Shown: one piece after another, positions 13,172 to 21,356 of the stretch | Layout: every line of letters begins with the position of its first letter | Numbering within the stretch: the stretch's first letter is position 1 | Assembly (NCBI GenBank): GCA_024695725.1 | Contig: JAILHQ010000012.1 | Coordinates: 1 to 24,235 of the forward strand | DNA: 24,235 nucleotides | Source of the DNA: Cyanobacteria bacterium RUI128 | GTDB taxonomy: Bacteria > Cyanobacteriota > Vampirovibrionia > Gastranaerophilales > Gastranaerophilaceae | Direction of reading: 5' to 3' | Notes under the pieces: model-generated | The model's database searches: none | Told to the model about the DNA's origin: nothing | The model's input: only the letters and a program-made list of their open reading frames with translations | Program-made: the position numbers and the translations under genes

Positions 13172-14536
13172 ATGAGTGAATTTGCATACAAAAGATTAGA
13201 CAAAAAAGAATACACATCAGAAGATATAAAAAAGATTATTGCAGAAAATAATGTAAGATTTATAAAACTTCAGTTCGTTGATATGAACGGTCAGGTAAAA
13301 AATATGTCTGTTCCTGCGCAACACATAGACAGAGTTTTGAACAATGAAATCATGCTTGACGGTTCGTCAATTAAAGGGTTCAGAAGCATAGAAACATCAG
13401 ATATGTTCTTCTATCCTGATAAGAATACATTTGAAATTCTCCCATGGAGAAATGAAGAAGGTTATCAGTCTGCACGTATAATTTGCGATATTTATAATGC
13501 AGACGGAACACCGTTTGAAGGTTGTCCGCGTTGTAACCTTAAACGTGTTATGAACGAAGCTAAGAAATTAGGTTTCACAATGAACATCGGTCCTGAAGCA
13601 GAATTCTTCCTTTTCGCAAAAGATGAAGATGGAAACATAACAACAACTACTCAGGATAATGCAGGTTATTACGATGTTGGGCCTGAAGATTTAGGCGAAG
13701 ATGTTCGTTCTGATATAGTTACAACCTTGCAGGAAATGGGTTTTGATATTGAAGCATCACACCATGAGGTTGCTGACGGTCAGCATGAAGTAGATTTCAG
13801 ATACGCAGATATCTTAACAACTGCTGATAACGTAACTACATTTAAAATGGTTGTTAAAGCAATAGCTGCACAACACTATTTACACGCAACATTTATGCCA
13901 AAGCCTATTTTTGGTATAAACGGTTCAGGCATGCACTGTAATGTTTCATTGTTTAAAGATAACAAGAACGCTTTCTTTGATGAAAAAGCTGAATATCAGT
14001 TATCTGATACCGCAAAATATGCAATCGGCGGGTTGCTGAAACACATCAAGAGCATAACGGCTATTCTTAACCCGACAGTAAACAGTTATAAACGTTTGGT
14101 TCCGGGCTATGAAGCACCTGTTTATCTGGCATGGTCTTTGGCAAACAGAAGTGCCCTGTTGAGAGTACCTGCAAAACGTGGTACTGCAACAAGAGTTGAG
14201 TTGCGTTCACCTGACCCTGCTTGTAACCCATATTTAGCATTCGCAGCTATTTTGGAAGCATGCTTAGACGGTATCAGAAATAAAATTGATCCGCCTGCTC
14301 CTGTTGAAAGCAATATCTACAAATTGACTTCTAAGGAAAGAAAAAGACAAAAAATTGATTCACTTCCTGGTACACTTAAAGAGGCTGTTGATTTGTTTGA
14401 CAAATCACTTGTTGCAAATGCAGCACTTGGTCAGCATATTATGAATGAATTTGTAACCACAAAAGAAAAAGAGTGGGATTCATACAGAACGGCTGTTACG
14501 AAGTGGGAATTGGATAAATATTTAGCAAGATATTAA
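13172..14536 (+). CDS. glnA: Glutamine synthetase, type I-alpha
   Basis: The 454-aa enzyme makes glutamine from glutamate, ammonia and ATP; GSI forms cytoplasmic dodecamers. The start MSEFAYKRL (13172) has SD AAGGAG at 5 nt and lies downstream of the promoter. Visible motifs are FVDMNGQVKNM, MLDGSSIKGF (the beta-grasp domain), PEAEFFLF (metal ligand Glu), HHEVADGQHEVDF, NGSGMHCNVSLF, NSYKRLVPGYEAP and the Arg-rich RVPAKRGTATRVELRSPDPACNPYLAF. The C-terminal tyrosine adenylylation motif and the 25-residue insert of GSI-beta are absent, so this is the GSI-alpha form known from Firmicutes, which is usually feedback-inhibited. The Arg of the Bacillus feedback motif (FVRIEESD) is shifted: the sequence here is FRSIETSD. 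A strong terminator follows. Confidence 0.96.
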   Translation: MSEFAYKRLDKKEYTSEDIKKIIAENNVRFIKLQFVDMNGQVKNMSVPAQHIDRVLNNEIMLDGSSIKGFRSIETSDMFFYPDKNTFEILPWRNEEGYQSARIICDIYNADGTPFEGCPRCNLKRVMNEAKKLGFTMNIGPEAEFFLFAKDEDGNITTTTQDNAGYYDVGPEDLGEDVRSDIVTTLQEMGFDIEASHHEVADGQHEVDFRYADILTTADNVTTFKMVVKAIAAQHYLHATFMPKPIFGINGSGMHCNVSLFKDNKNAFFDEKAEYQLSDTAKYAIGGLLKHIKSITAILNPTVNSYKRLVPGYEAPVYLAWSLANRSALLRVPAKRGTATRVELRSPDPACNPYLAFAAILEACLDGIRNKIDPPAPVESNIYKLTSKERKRQKIDSLPGTLKEAVDLFDKSLVANAALGQHIMNEFVTTKEKEWDSYRTAVTKWELDKYLARY

Positions 14537-14542
14537 TCAGAG

Positions 14543-14578
14543 TTTAGCGATGGACAAGGTTCATCGCTAAATTTTTTT
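14543..14578 (+). terminator. Terminator of glnA
   Basis: TTTAGCGATG (14543-14552) pairs with CATCGCTAAA (14562-14571), followed by seven T. The T-run reaches the stop of the convergent hydE gene (14577-14579). Confidence 0.9.
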
Positions 14579-15608
14579 ATTTACCTTTATGAAATCCTTT
14601 TGTCTGAGATACGTATCTTCCGATTGATTTGATTTTGGCTTCGATACAATTTCTGCACTTGCCTGAATGTTCATTAAGGCAAATTTTATTCGGGTAAATT
14701 TCATATTTAACCTTGTATTCCGTATCTAAAATATTAGGCATTACAACGTTTGCACCGCTTTGCAGTGCAATAATTCTTCCCATAGGATTGATTGTTTCCA
14801 TTGCGGTTGTCGCAGGAATATTGATATCAGGCATGAGAAGTCTTACGGTTGCCATAACCTTTAATGCCATATCAAAATTCTCAGGGTTTAAATCTGATTT
14901 CAAAGGTGTTTCAGGGTGTGGTATAAAAGGTCCTATCCCTATCATATCCGCATCAAGTTCTTTAAAGAACAAAATATCATCAGCTAATGATTCAACAGTT
15001 TGTTTCGGCAGTCCGACAAGACAACCTGAACCCGTTTCATAGCCTAATTCTTTTATGTCATAAAGACATCTGACACGGTTTTCGAAACTCATATTAGGAT
15101 GCATTTTTTTATAAAGCTCTTTATCCGTTGTTTCTATTCTTAAAAGATATCTGTCTGCACCTGCATCTTTATACGCTTTGTATTCTTCTTTTGTTTTTTC
15201 TCCGATACTGAGAGTCAGTGCTACATCATTTTTCTTGATTTCTCTTATAATATGGCACAGCTTGTCGATATCGTAATAGGCATCTTCCCCGGACTGAAGT
15301 ACGACTGTTTTGTATCCTAATTCGACTCCTTTTTGAACATATTTTATTATTTCATCAGGTTCAAGTCTGTATCTTTCGGCTTTTGTATTAGGCGAACGAA
15401 GTCCGCAATATTTACAACTGCATTTGCATATATTTGAAAACTCTATTAAACCTCTTAAATGAACCTCATCGCCTACGAACTCTTTTCTGGTTTTATCGGC
15501 GTACTGACACAATTCCTTTCCGTCTGATTTCAAAAGGACAATGATTTCTTCTTTTGATAGTTTTCGTTCCCTAAAGCCTTTTTCTAAAATATTATTCAAA
15601 GATATCAA
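14577..15608 (-). CDS. hydE: [FeFe]-hydrogenase H-cluster maturase HydE (radical SAM)
   Basis: This radical SAM enzyme helps assemble the 2Fe subcluster of [FeFe] hydrogenases. I chose TTG 15608 (343 aa): AAAGGAAG lies 8 nt upstream and the length fits HydE. ATG 15659 or 15635 would extend it by 17 or 9 residues but have no SD. From the TTG, the [4Fe-4S] motif CxxxCxxC (CKCSCKYC) is at 61-68, close to the position in Thermotoga HydE. VVLQSGEDAYYD, RYLLRIETTDKELY, MIGIGPFIPHPETPL and PATTAMETINPMGR follow the family pattern. Near the C-terminus C-x7-C-x2-C (ICLNEHSGKCRNC) matches the accessory cluster site of some HydE. It overlaps the end of the GGDEF gene by 17 nt. No hydrogenase, HydF or HydG gene is in the window. 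The presence of HydE implies an anaerobic fermentative host. Confidence 0.9.
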   Translation of the reverse strand: MISLNNILEKGFRERKLSKEEIIVLLKSDGKELCQYADKTRKEFVGDEVHLRGLIEFSNICKCSCKYCGLRSPNTKAERYRLEPDEIIKYVQKGVELGYKTVVLQSGEDAYYDIDKLCHIIREIKKNDVALTLSIGEKTKEEYKAYKDAGADRYLLRIETTDKELYKKMHPNMSFENRVRCLYDIKELGYETGSGCLVGLPKQTVESLADDILFFKELDADMIGIGPFIPHPETPLKSDLNPENFDMALKVMATVRLLMPDINIPATTAMETINPMGRIIALQSGANVVMPNILDTEYKVKYEIYPNKICLNEHSGKCRNCIEAKIKSIGRYVSQTKGFHKGK

Positions 15609-17019
15609 GTCTGTTACTTCCTTTACCTTTTGCATTTGCCAGTGCGGTTGTGACACCATCTAACAGTTGTTCAGGCTCGGTAAATTTTGAATAATTTGCA
15701 CTTAAGCCTACACAGACACTAATATTTGTTTTAATATCATCTTTTACAAAATCGTACTTTGATATTTCGTTTCTCAAACGCTCAATAGGGATAAGCGCTT
15801 TGGTAATAGGGGTGAACGGAAGCATAATAGCAATTTTTTCTCCGCCGAAACGATAAATTCTGTCCGTTCTTCTAAAGACACGTTTCAACAGACTTGCCAA
15901 TTCCGTTATTACAAAATCGCCAAATTCTTTTCCGTATTTTTCGTTTACTCCTGCCATATCGTCAATATCGAGCATTGCAACAGAAATATTGTAGATATAA
16001 CGTCTTCCTTTATAAAACTCAAATTCAAACGCAGAGTCAAATTCCTGTCTGTTATACAACCCTGTCATAGCATCTTTGAGCGAATGTTTTGCCTGTTCGT
16101 TGAACATAAATTTAATCTTAAACAAGACTTCCAATTCTCTTACGATTAAATCAAACAAAACAGTTTCGTATAAATCAAACTGTTTTTCCGACGCAAGATA
16201 AAAACCGCCCGACAGTCTTGCACCGAATTTGTATGGTATTATGACAGTCGTTTTGAAATCTTTGTATTTAAGATTACTTGTCTCTTTTATTACACCGTCA
16301 ATGATATTACATTGAAGTTCGCAAATTCTTTTGTATTTTTCCATTTCGTCAAAGAATTTATCACGTGCTTCGTTAATTAAATCTATTGAAATATTTTCGT
16401 TGTGGGAAGATAAATTAAGGGTATTAACCGTTGAATCGTCTGATTCGTTAAAGTATAAACCGCAAACATCATAAGGCAGATACTTTCTTATTAGTTTAAA
16501 AATATTTGACGATAGTGTTTCCTCAAAATTTACATTCTCAACGAGTGCTTTAAACTCTTCCGTAATTGATGTTGTAAGCAAAAGTTCGTCTAAAATACTT
16601 TGAGTACGAACAGTAATCTCTTTTGCACTCGGTTTTGTTTTTAAAATTTTATTCTTAATTTTTTCAGGCACTTCATTTTCGGAAATAATATTTTCAATCA
16701 TTCCCTGAACGTCTTCATATTCAAGATCTGAAGATATTTGTGCATCTGCATTAAAATCAATATTTTCAGGAATGTTAGTACCACCGCTTATTATAATAAA
16801 AGGAATAGCTGAGGTTTCTTCTTTTGAGTTTAACAGTTTCGACAGGTGATATCCGTCAAAGAAAGATGTTTCCGTATTGAAAATGATTAAATCAGGCACA
16901 TCTTTATAAACTGATTTGTATGCGCTCAGTGCATCTTTTGCCGTAGTGACATTGTAATCTTCTTCAATACCTTTTAAATTTTTTGATATTTTTCCGATAA
17001 ATAAAATTTTGCTTTTCAT
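15592..17019 (-). CDS. REC-GAF-GGDEF protein with degenerate active sites
   Basis: A 475-aa protein. Residues 1-115 look like a response-regulator receiver domain, but the usual phospho-acceptor Asp is Asn48 (LIIFNTETSFFDGY), so it probably cannot be phosphorylated normally. Residues about 150-305 look like a GAF sensor (EETLSSNIFKLIRKYLPYDVCGLYF, GARLSGGFYLAS). Residues 312-475 are a GGDEF domain (DAMTGLYNRQEFD, DIDDMAGVNEKYGKEFGD), but the signature is GGEKI (392-396) instead of GG(D/E)EF, so cyclase activity is doubtful. The inhibitory c-di-GMP site RxxD (R383-D386) is intact five residues before it. It is probably a c-di-GMP receptor or an atypical cyclase. It sits between the helicase and hydE on the same strand, overlapping hydE by 17 nt. 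The SD is weak (AGAGTAG). Confidence 0.85.
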   Translation of the reverse strand: MKSKILFIGKISKNLKGIEEDYNVTTAKDALSAYKSVYKDVPDLIIFNTETSFFDGYHLSKLLNSKEETSAIPFIIISGGTNIPENIDFNADAQISSDLEYEDVQGMIENIISENEVPEKIKNKILKTKPSAKEITVRTQSILDELLLTTSITEEFKALVENVNFEETLSSNIFKLIRKYLPYDVCGLYFNESDDSTVNTLNLSSHNENISIDLINEARDKFFDEMEKYKRICELQCNIIDGVIKETSNLKYKDFKTTVIIPYKFGARLSGGFYLASEKQFDLYETVLFDLIVRELEVLFKIKFMFNEQAKHSLKDAMTGLYNRQEFDSAFEFEFYKGRRYIYNISVAMLDIDDMAGVNEKYGKEFGDFVITELASLLKRVFRRTDRIYRFGGEKIAIMLPFTPITKALIPIERLRNEISKYDFVKDDIKTNISVCVGLSANYSKFTEPEQLLDGVTTALANAKGKGSNRLDIFE

Positions 17020-17087
17020 ATTAAACTACTCTTTTTTATACTAACATTCATCTTTATTTTATCAGATTTATTAATTTATTTGTATAG

Positions 17088-20000
17088 TCAGATTATATGA
17101 TTTATAAGTTCATCAAAAATGATACTCGGTGTGACATCTTTTTCCTTTCCGTAGTAAAGTTCGGTTGCGTGGCTTGAGATGTAGAGTCTTCTTTTGGCTC
17201 TTGTTATTGCAACGTAAAGTAGTCTGTAATTTTCACTTACAAGAAACAGTTTCATTTCACTGTCTGTTTTACGTTTGTAGTTTTTGTTCAGCTCTCTTAT
17301 ATTTTCCATAAAATCTGATGATTTCTTGAGCTGAAGTTTGCTGATATCAAGGGTAAGATTTTTTTCGCTCATTTCAGGTAAAAATACGTAATCAAACTCG
17401 TCCCCTTTTGATTTATGAAGAGTCATTATCTGAATTTTTCCTCCCGTCATATTTTCTTCTTCGTCTTCCGAAAAGAATTTAAACCCGCTCAGGTTAGGTC
17501 GGTTTGACAGTTCTTCCAGTCTTTGCACTGTTTGGTTAAAAGAGTCAGAGTTCAGCCTTGCGCACAGGGTTGAGATAAGACAGATGTTTGATTTATCAAG
17601 ACTTTCCGAAAAATAGTGCATACCTATCATAAGAGCCAGTTCGTCTATTGAAAGTTCAGGGAAGGAAAGCCAATAGTTCATATCCCAGTGAAAACGTGCC
17701 AAATCGGAATCTGATATTTCATCATTATCAAGCGAGATAAAATCTTCATCATAATTTTCAATTATTTTATCAAGATGAGGTTTTAGTATTCCGATTTGTG
17801 ACAAAGCACTGTACGCATCTGCTGTTATTGAGTTATTGAACGGGTTAGAAATGAATCTAAGAACAGAAAAAATAACCTTAAAAATCTTTTTCTGACCAAG
17901 ACATTCATTTCTTGTTATTGCCGTAAGACCTGCCGAATTAAGGTATTCTGCCCATTTGTTTACCTGATAATTGTTTCTTAAAAGAACGCCTATTGTGCAA
18001 TCGGGTTTTTTGTCAAACAGAGTTTTTATAGTTCTCATTGTATTGACTTTTTCATCAGGCAGACTGTCATAAATATCAGCGTGAATAGGGTTTGTTTCTT
18101 CAGGGTTTTTGCCCTCAACGGGATTCATATAGATTTCATAAAACGGTGTTTTGAGTTTTGAATTTCCGAATTTTACAAGCGAATTTGCAAGTTTCCATAC
18201 CCCTTTTGTGCAGCGTTGGGAACGGTTCATATCAACACGGTTTGAGTTTTCTATAAATTCTTTGAACCCGTCAACATCAGCATTGGTAAAGGTGGTCGTA
18301 ATAGCCTGATTTATATCTCCGCAGCGTATAAGATTATTGTGTTTCGCGCTCAGCAGATTTATAAGCCGCTGCTGAACAGAGGAAGAATCTTGTGCCTCAT
18401 CTTCAATAATGTATTCACAGATTTCCTGATAATATTCCAAAATATCCCTGTTTTCCTCAAGCAGTCTGACAGAACTCAGCAGAATGTCGTCATAATCTAT
18501 GAGGTTATTTTGTTTTAATTTTTCCTGATAACTGTAGAAAAATTTCAAAAATCTTGCAAGTTTCATATCCCCTGCAGAACCCTTTGTCAGATTAAGAAGT
18601 TTTTTAATTCTTGTGGTATCAATGTTTTCAGAGGTTCCTCCCCCTAATTTAAAGACCGAAATCGCTCTGTCAAAATCTTCAAGGTCATCGTTTGCAAGAT
18701 GTATAAGTGAATGCAAAAGATTTCCTCTCTGAGTATCGTCACAAATATCGAAATCTGAATTAAGTCCGAGTCGTTCAAAGTTAGAATTTTCCTTCAGAAT
18801 TTTAAGTGCAAGTCCGTGAATGGTGCTTATATTTGGCATTTTTGTACTGTCAGGATCAATATTTTTTATCCTGTCTTTGAAATTTCTCGCAGCAGATTCC
18901 ATATATGTAAGTACATAAATATTTTCAGGGTTAATACCACTATTCATAAGTTTTACGATAAGAGCAAGCAGAATAGTGGTTTTGCCCGCACCCGGAACGG
19001 CAGATATCGCCATTCTGCCTTTTTCATATTCAAGAACGGGTTTCTGATCATCTCTCGGAATAATTTGAAAACTCTTTTTATCCTCTTTCTCGTTTTCATA
19101 ATTGAGAGGAATGAGATATTGTTCTATCCCGCCAAAGTTCTCAACCCCCTGAGCATCAAACAGACTTGAAAAAGCAACGATTTTTTCCGTATTTAAACAG
19201 AGTTTTCTCAGAGTTTTGCAGGTTTTTTCTCTCGAAAGTCTTATGTTGTCTTCTATTGTGTAACTTTCTTTTTCCCAGCTTTTCTGGAAAACCCATGAGT
19301 TGTACAACGGGCCGATGTCGGTTATTATCCATTCCTGAGAAGATGTATCAAGCCAGACTTGGTATTTTGTTTTAATTTTGTTGTCTATGATTTTTTGAGG
19401 GGTGGATATTATTAAATCTTTATCCCCTGTGTCAAGTGTCATATAAGGGTTTTCGGAAATAATAGAATTTTCTATCTGGTTTAAAACCTCTTCTTCAAAG
19501 CTATCAGGTTTATTGTTTTCAAAAACCTTTTCAAAGTCCTGCAATTCCTTCATAAAGAAATTAAACTTAGCCAAATCGTATTTATTAACCTTTTTGATGA
19601 AGTTTGAATAAACAAAAAATGCTTTTTCCGAAAGAGGTAAATCTTTTCGCTTCAACTCTTCCAGCATATTGAGAAAATCTGTATAACTGTTTGTGTAACA
19701 TCCCAAATCAGCAGGAAGTAAAGTATTTTCCTGTTTATAATTATCAAATATTGTTTTGCAGATTTTAACAGGAATTCCGAGATATTTTGACAGAATAACT
19801 CTTATCTCATACTCATCAACCACTTTATTTTCCGATAATTTTAATACGGTTATAACAGTTTTAATCAAAGGGTTATCGGCAAGTTTTTCGTTCCCCGAGA
19901 TAAATAACGGGTAAGCGTTTTTCAGTTCCGACTTGAAAATGTGTTTAAGTATTCTGTCCTGAACCGGGGTAATAACCGATATTTCGTTCGGTTTAATGCC

Positions 20001-20951
20001 TTTTCCCAATAATTCGTTAATTACTTCAAGTGCTTTTTCGAGCATATCGACACGTTTTGAAACGGAATACACTGACAAATTATCAAGCGGTTGTTTGTCC
20101 GAATTTAAAATATTTTCTCTCAGGGCAAGAATGTTTTTGTTTTCCTGAACATCTTCAATTTTTTCATTAAAAATATTTTCCAACCGTCTGACGAAATCTC
20201 CATCTGCACAAAGATAACCGCACCTGCTTCCGCCGTTTTTATCCGTTAAAATAAGGCTTTCTTTAAGCTGGGGTTTTATTGATTCAATAAAATCGTACGC
20301 CAGTGGGGTGAGTTCATCCGCATCTTCAACAATAAGATATTTTATATTTTTAAAATAATCAGTATTTTTAAAAATATGTGAAAATATTTGAGCCTGTCTT
20401 ATATAGTCAAACGTTCTCAAATCAATGGTTTTAGACTTAAATCGGTTTATTATTCTTGCCGCATCTTCCCCGAAGGCCTCTCCGAGAATTTGAGATTTTT
20501 TCTCAACATCTTTTGGTGAAAGATTATTGTTCACTATAAGAGAATATCTTCTGAAAATCTGGTGAAGAAGTGATTTTTTTGAATTATAACCTTTGACCTC
20601 TTCCTCTTTAACTATTTGTTTTAAAAGATATTGTGAAATTTCAAGTCCTGACAGGTTTGGGTTTATCAAATTTGTTGGTTTTGTGATTTTGTTTTCAAGT
20701 ATTCCCCAGTTATCAAGAATCGTGTTATAAATAAGTCCGTTAAAGGTATAAATTTTTATATCGGAAATTACATTTTTTTTAGATAATTTAAGAATATTTT
20801 TTACGATATTTTTTTTAGAATTTGAATTAAAAGTTAAGACTAAAATTTCTGACGGTTTAACTTCCTCAGGCATTTTAATATCAAGCCATTCGACATATTT
20901 TTCGGCAATTAATTTAGAATTATTTTTATCAGAAATTTTGTTTATAATCAT
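17088..20951 (-). CDS. Giant UvrD/Rep-type SF1 helicase with a degenerate helicase half fused in front
   Basis: The protein has 1287 aa from ATG 20951 (a TTG at 20981 would add 10 residues; neither has an SD). The C-terminal half is a complete SF1A helicase: Walker A AVPGAGKTT (about 655), Ia VLTYMESAARNF, II IIEDEAQDSSS (about 850), III LIRCGDINQAI, V IQIMTLHKSKGDEFDYVFLPEM (about 1170) and VI LLYVAITRAKRRLYIS (about 1240). The N-terminal half (about 1-630) has helicase-like pieces without a P-loop: ILVLTFNSNSKKN (like Ia), YLIVEDADELTPLAYDF (like II, about 205) and ISVITPVQDRILKHIF (like IV). This recalls the dead helicase half of AddB/RexB, but no nuclease motif or Fe-S cysteine set is seen. 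It likely works in DNA repair or recombination. It is the first gene of a possible helicase-GGDEF-hydE run. Confidence 0.9.
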   Translation of the reverse strand: MIINKISDKNNSKLIAEKYVEWLDIKMPEEVKPSEILVLTFNSNSKKNIVKNILKLSKKNVISDIKIYTFNGLIYNTILDNWGILENKITKPTNLINPNLSGLEISQYLLKQIVKEEEVKGYNSKKSLLHQIFRRYSLIVNNNLSPKDVEKKSQILGEAFGEDAARIINRFKSKTIDLRTFDYIRQAQIFSHIFKNTDYFKNIKYLIVEDADELTPLAYDFIESIKPQLKESLILTDKNGGSRCGYLCADGDFVRRLENIFNEKIEDVQENKNILALRENILNSDKQPLDNLSVYSVSKRVDMLEKALEVINELLGKGIKPNEISVITPVQDRILKHIFKSELKNAYPLFISGNEKLADNPLIKTVITVLKLSENKVVDEYEIRVILSKYLGIPVKICKTIFDNYKQENTLLPADLGCYTNSYTDFLNMLEELKRKDLPLSEKAFFVYSNFIKKVNKYDLAKFNFFMKELQDFEKVFENNKPDSFEEEVLNQIENSIISENPYMTLDTGDKDLIISTPQKIIDNKIKTKYQVWLDTSSQEWIITDIGPLYNSWVFQKSWEKESYTIEDNIRLSREKTCKTLRKLCLNTEKIVAFSSLFDAQGVENFGGIEQYLIPLNYENEKEDKKSFQIIPRDDQKPVLEYEKGRMAISAVPGAGKTTILLALIVKLMNSGINPENIYVLTYMESAARNFKDRIKNIDPDSTKMPNISTIHGLALKILKENSNFERLGLNSDFDICDDTQRGNLLHSLIHLANDDLEDFDRAISVFKLGGGTSENIDTTRIKKLLNLTKGSAGDMKLARFLKFFYSYQEKLKQNNLIDYDDILLSSVRLLEENRDILEYYQEICEYIIEDEAQDSSSVQQRLINLLSAKHNNLIRCGDINQAITTTFTNADVDGFKEFIENSNRVDMNRSQRCTKGVWKLANSLVKFGNSKLKTPFYEIYMNPVEGKNPEETNPIHADIYDSLPDEKVNTMRTIKTLFDKKPDCTIGVLLRNNYQVNKWAEYLNSAGLTAITRNECLGQKKIFKVIFSVLRFISNPFNNSITADAYSALSQIGILKPHLDKIIENYDEDFISLDNDEISDSDLARFHWDMNYWLSFPELSIDELALMIGMHYFSESLDKSNICLISTLCARLNSDSFNQTVQRLEELSNRPNLSGFKFFSEDEEENMTGGKIQIMTLHKSKGDEFDYVFLPEMSEKNLTLDISKLQLKKSSDFMENIRELNKNYKRKTDSEMKLFLVSENYRLLYVAITRAKRRLYISSHATELYYGKEKDVTPSIIFDELINHII

Positions 20952-20957
20952 ATTTAA

Positions 20958-20963
20958 ATTGTA
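20958..20963 (-). promoter_or_regulatory. Possible -10 box for leaderless transcription of the helicase gene
   Basis: Minus strand TACAAT lies 6 nt before ATG 20951, which would put the start site at or near the start codon. No -35 consensus was found. No SD is present, which fits a leaderless mRNA. Confidence 0.3.
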
Positions 20964-21052
20964 GCATAAATCAGGTTGCAAAATTTTATTTTTTTTACAT
21001 AATATAAATATAATAAATTTTTGGCTATCACATTTTTTAAAGGAGAAAAATT

Positions 21053-21295
21053 ATGGCATTACTTAAGAAAAATGCAACATTAGCTCAGGATGCAGATATT
21101 CATCAGGAAATCATCAATGCAGCAGGCAAAATTTACAACTATCTTTCAGACAAAGGTGAAGTTACTATTTCTAAAATGAAAAAAGATTTAGACTTGTATG
21201 AAAACTTTGCTGAAATGGGTTTAGGCTGGTTATCAAGAGAAGATAAGCTTGAATATACAAAGAATGCAAGATCAGTTTCTGTAAAATTAAGATAA
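21053..21295 (+). CDS. Small winged helix-turn-helix protein (DUF2582-like)
   Basis: An 80-aa protein that fits the DUF2582 winged-helix family (PF10771). The N-terminal helix is DIHQEIINAAGKIYNYLSDKG (residues 15-35), followed by VTISKMKKDLDLYENFAEMGLGWLSREDKLEY, where the recognition-type helix precedes the wing. It ends in SVSVKLR. Members are small DNA-binding-fold proteins found in anaerobes; targets are unknown. The SD AAAGGAG lies 6 nt before the ATG. The gene is divergent from the helicase and has its own terminator, so it is probably monocistronic. Confidence 0.85.
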   Translation: MALLKKNATLAQDADIHQEIINAAGKIYNYLSDKGEVTISKMKKDLDLYENFAEMGLGWLSREDKLEYTKNARSVSVKLR

Positions 21296-21306
21296 GAAAC
21301 AGACAA

Positions 21307-21343
21307 TAAAAAAGAGGGGCACAATTTTGTGTCCCTCTTTTAT
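21307..21343. terminator. Bidirectional terminator
   Basis: AAAAAAGAGGGGCACAA pairs with TTGTGTCCCTCTTTT around a TTT loop, with A-run and T-run on either side. It serves the winged-helix gene (+) and the convergent symporter gene (-). Confidence 0.85.
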
Positions 21344-21356
21344 TATGAAAATTATT

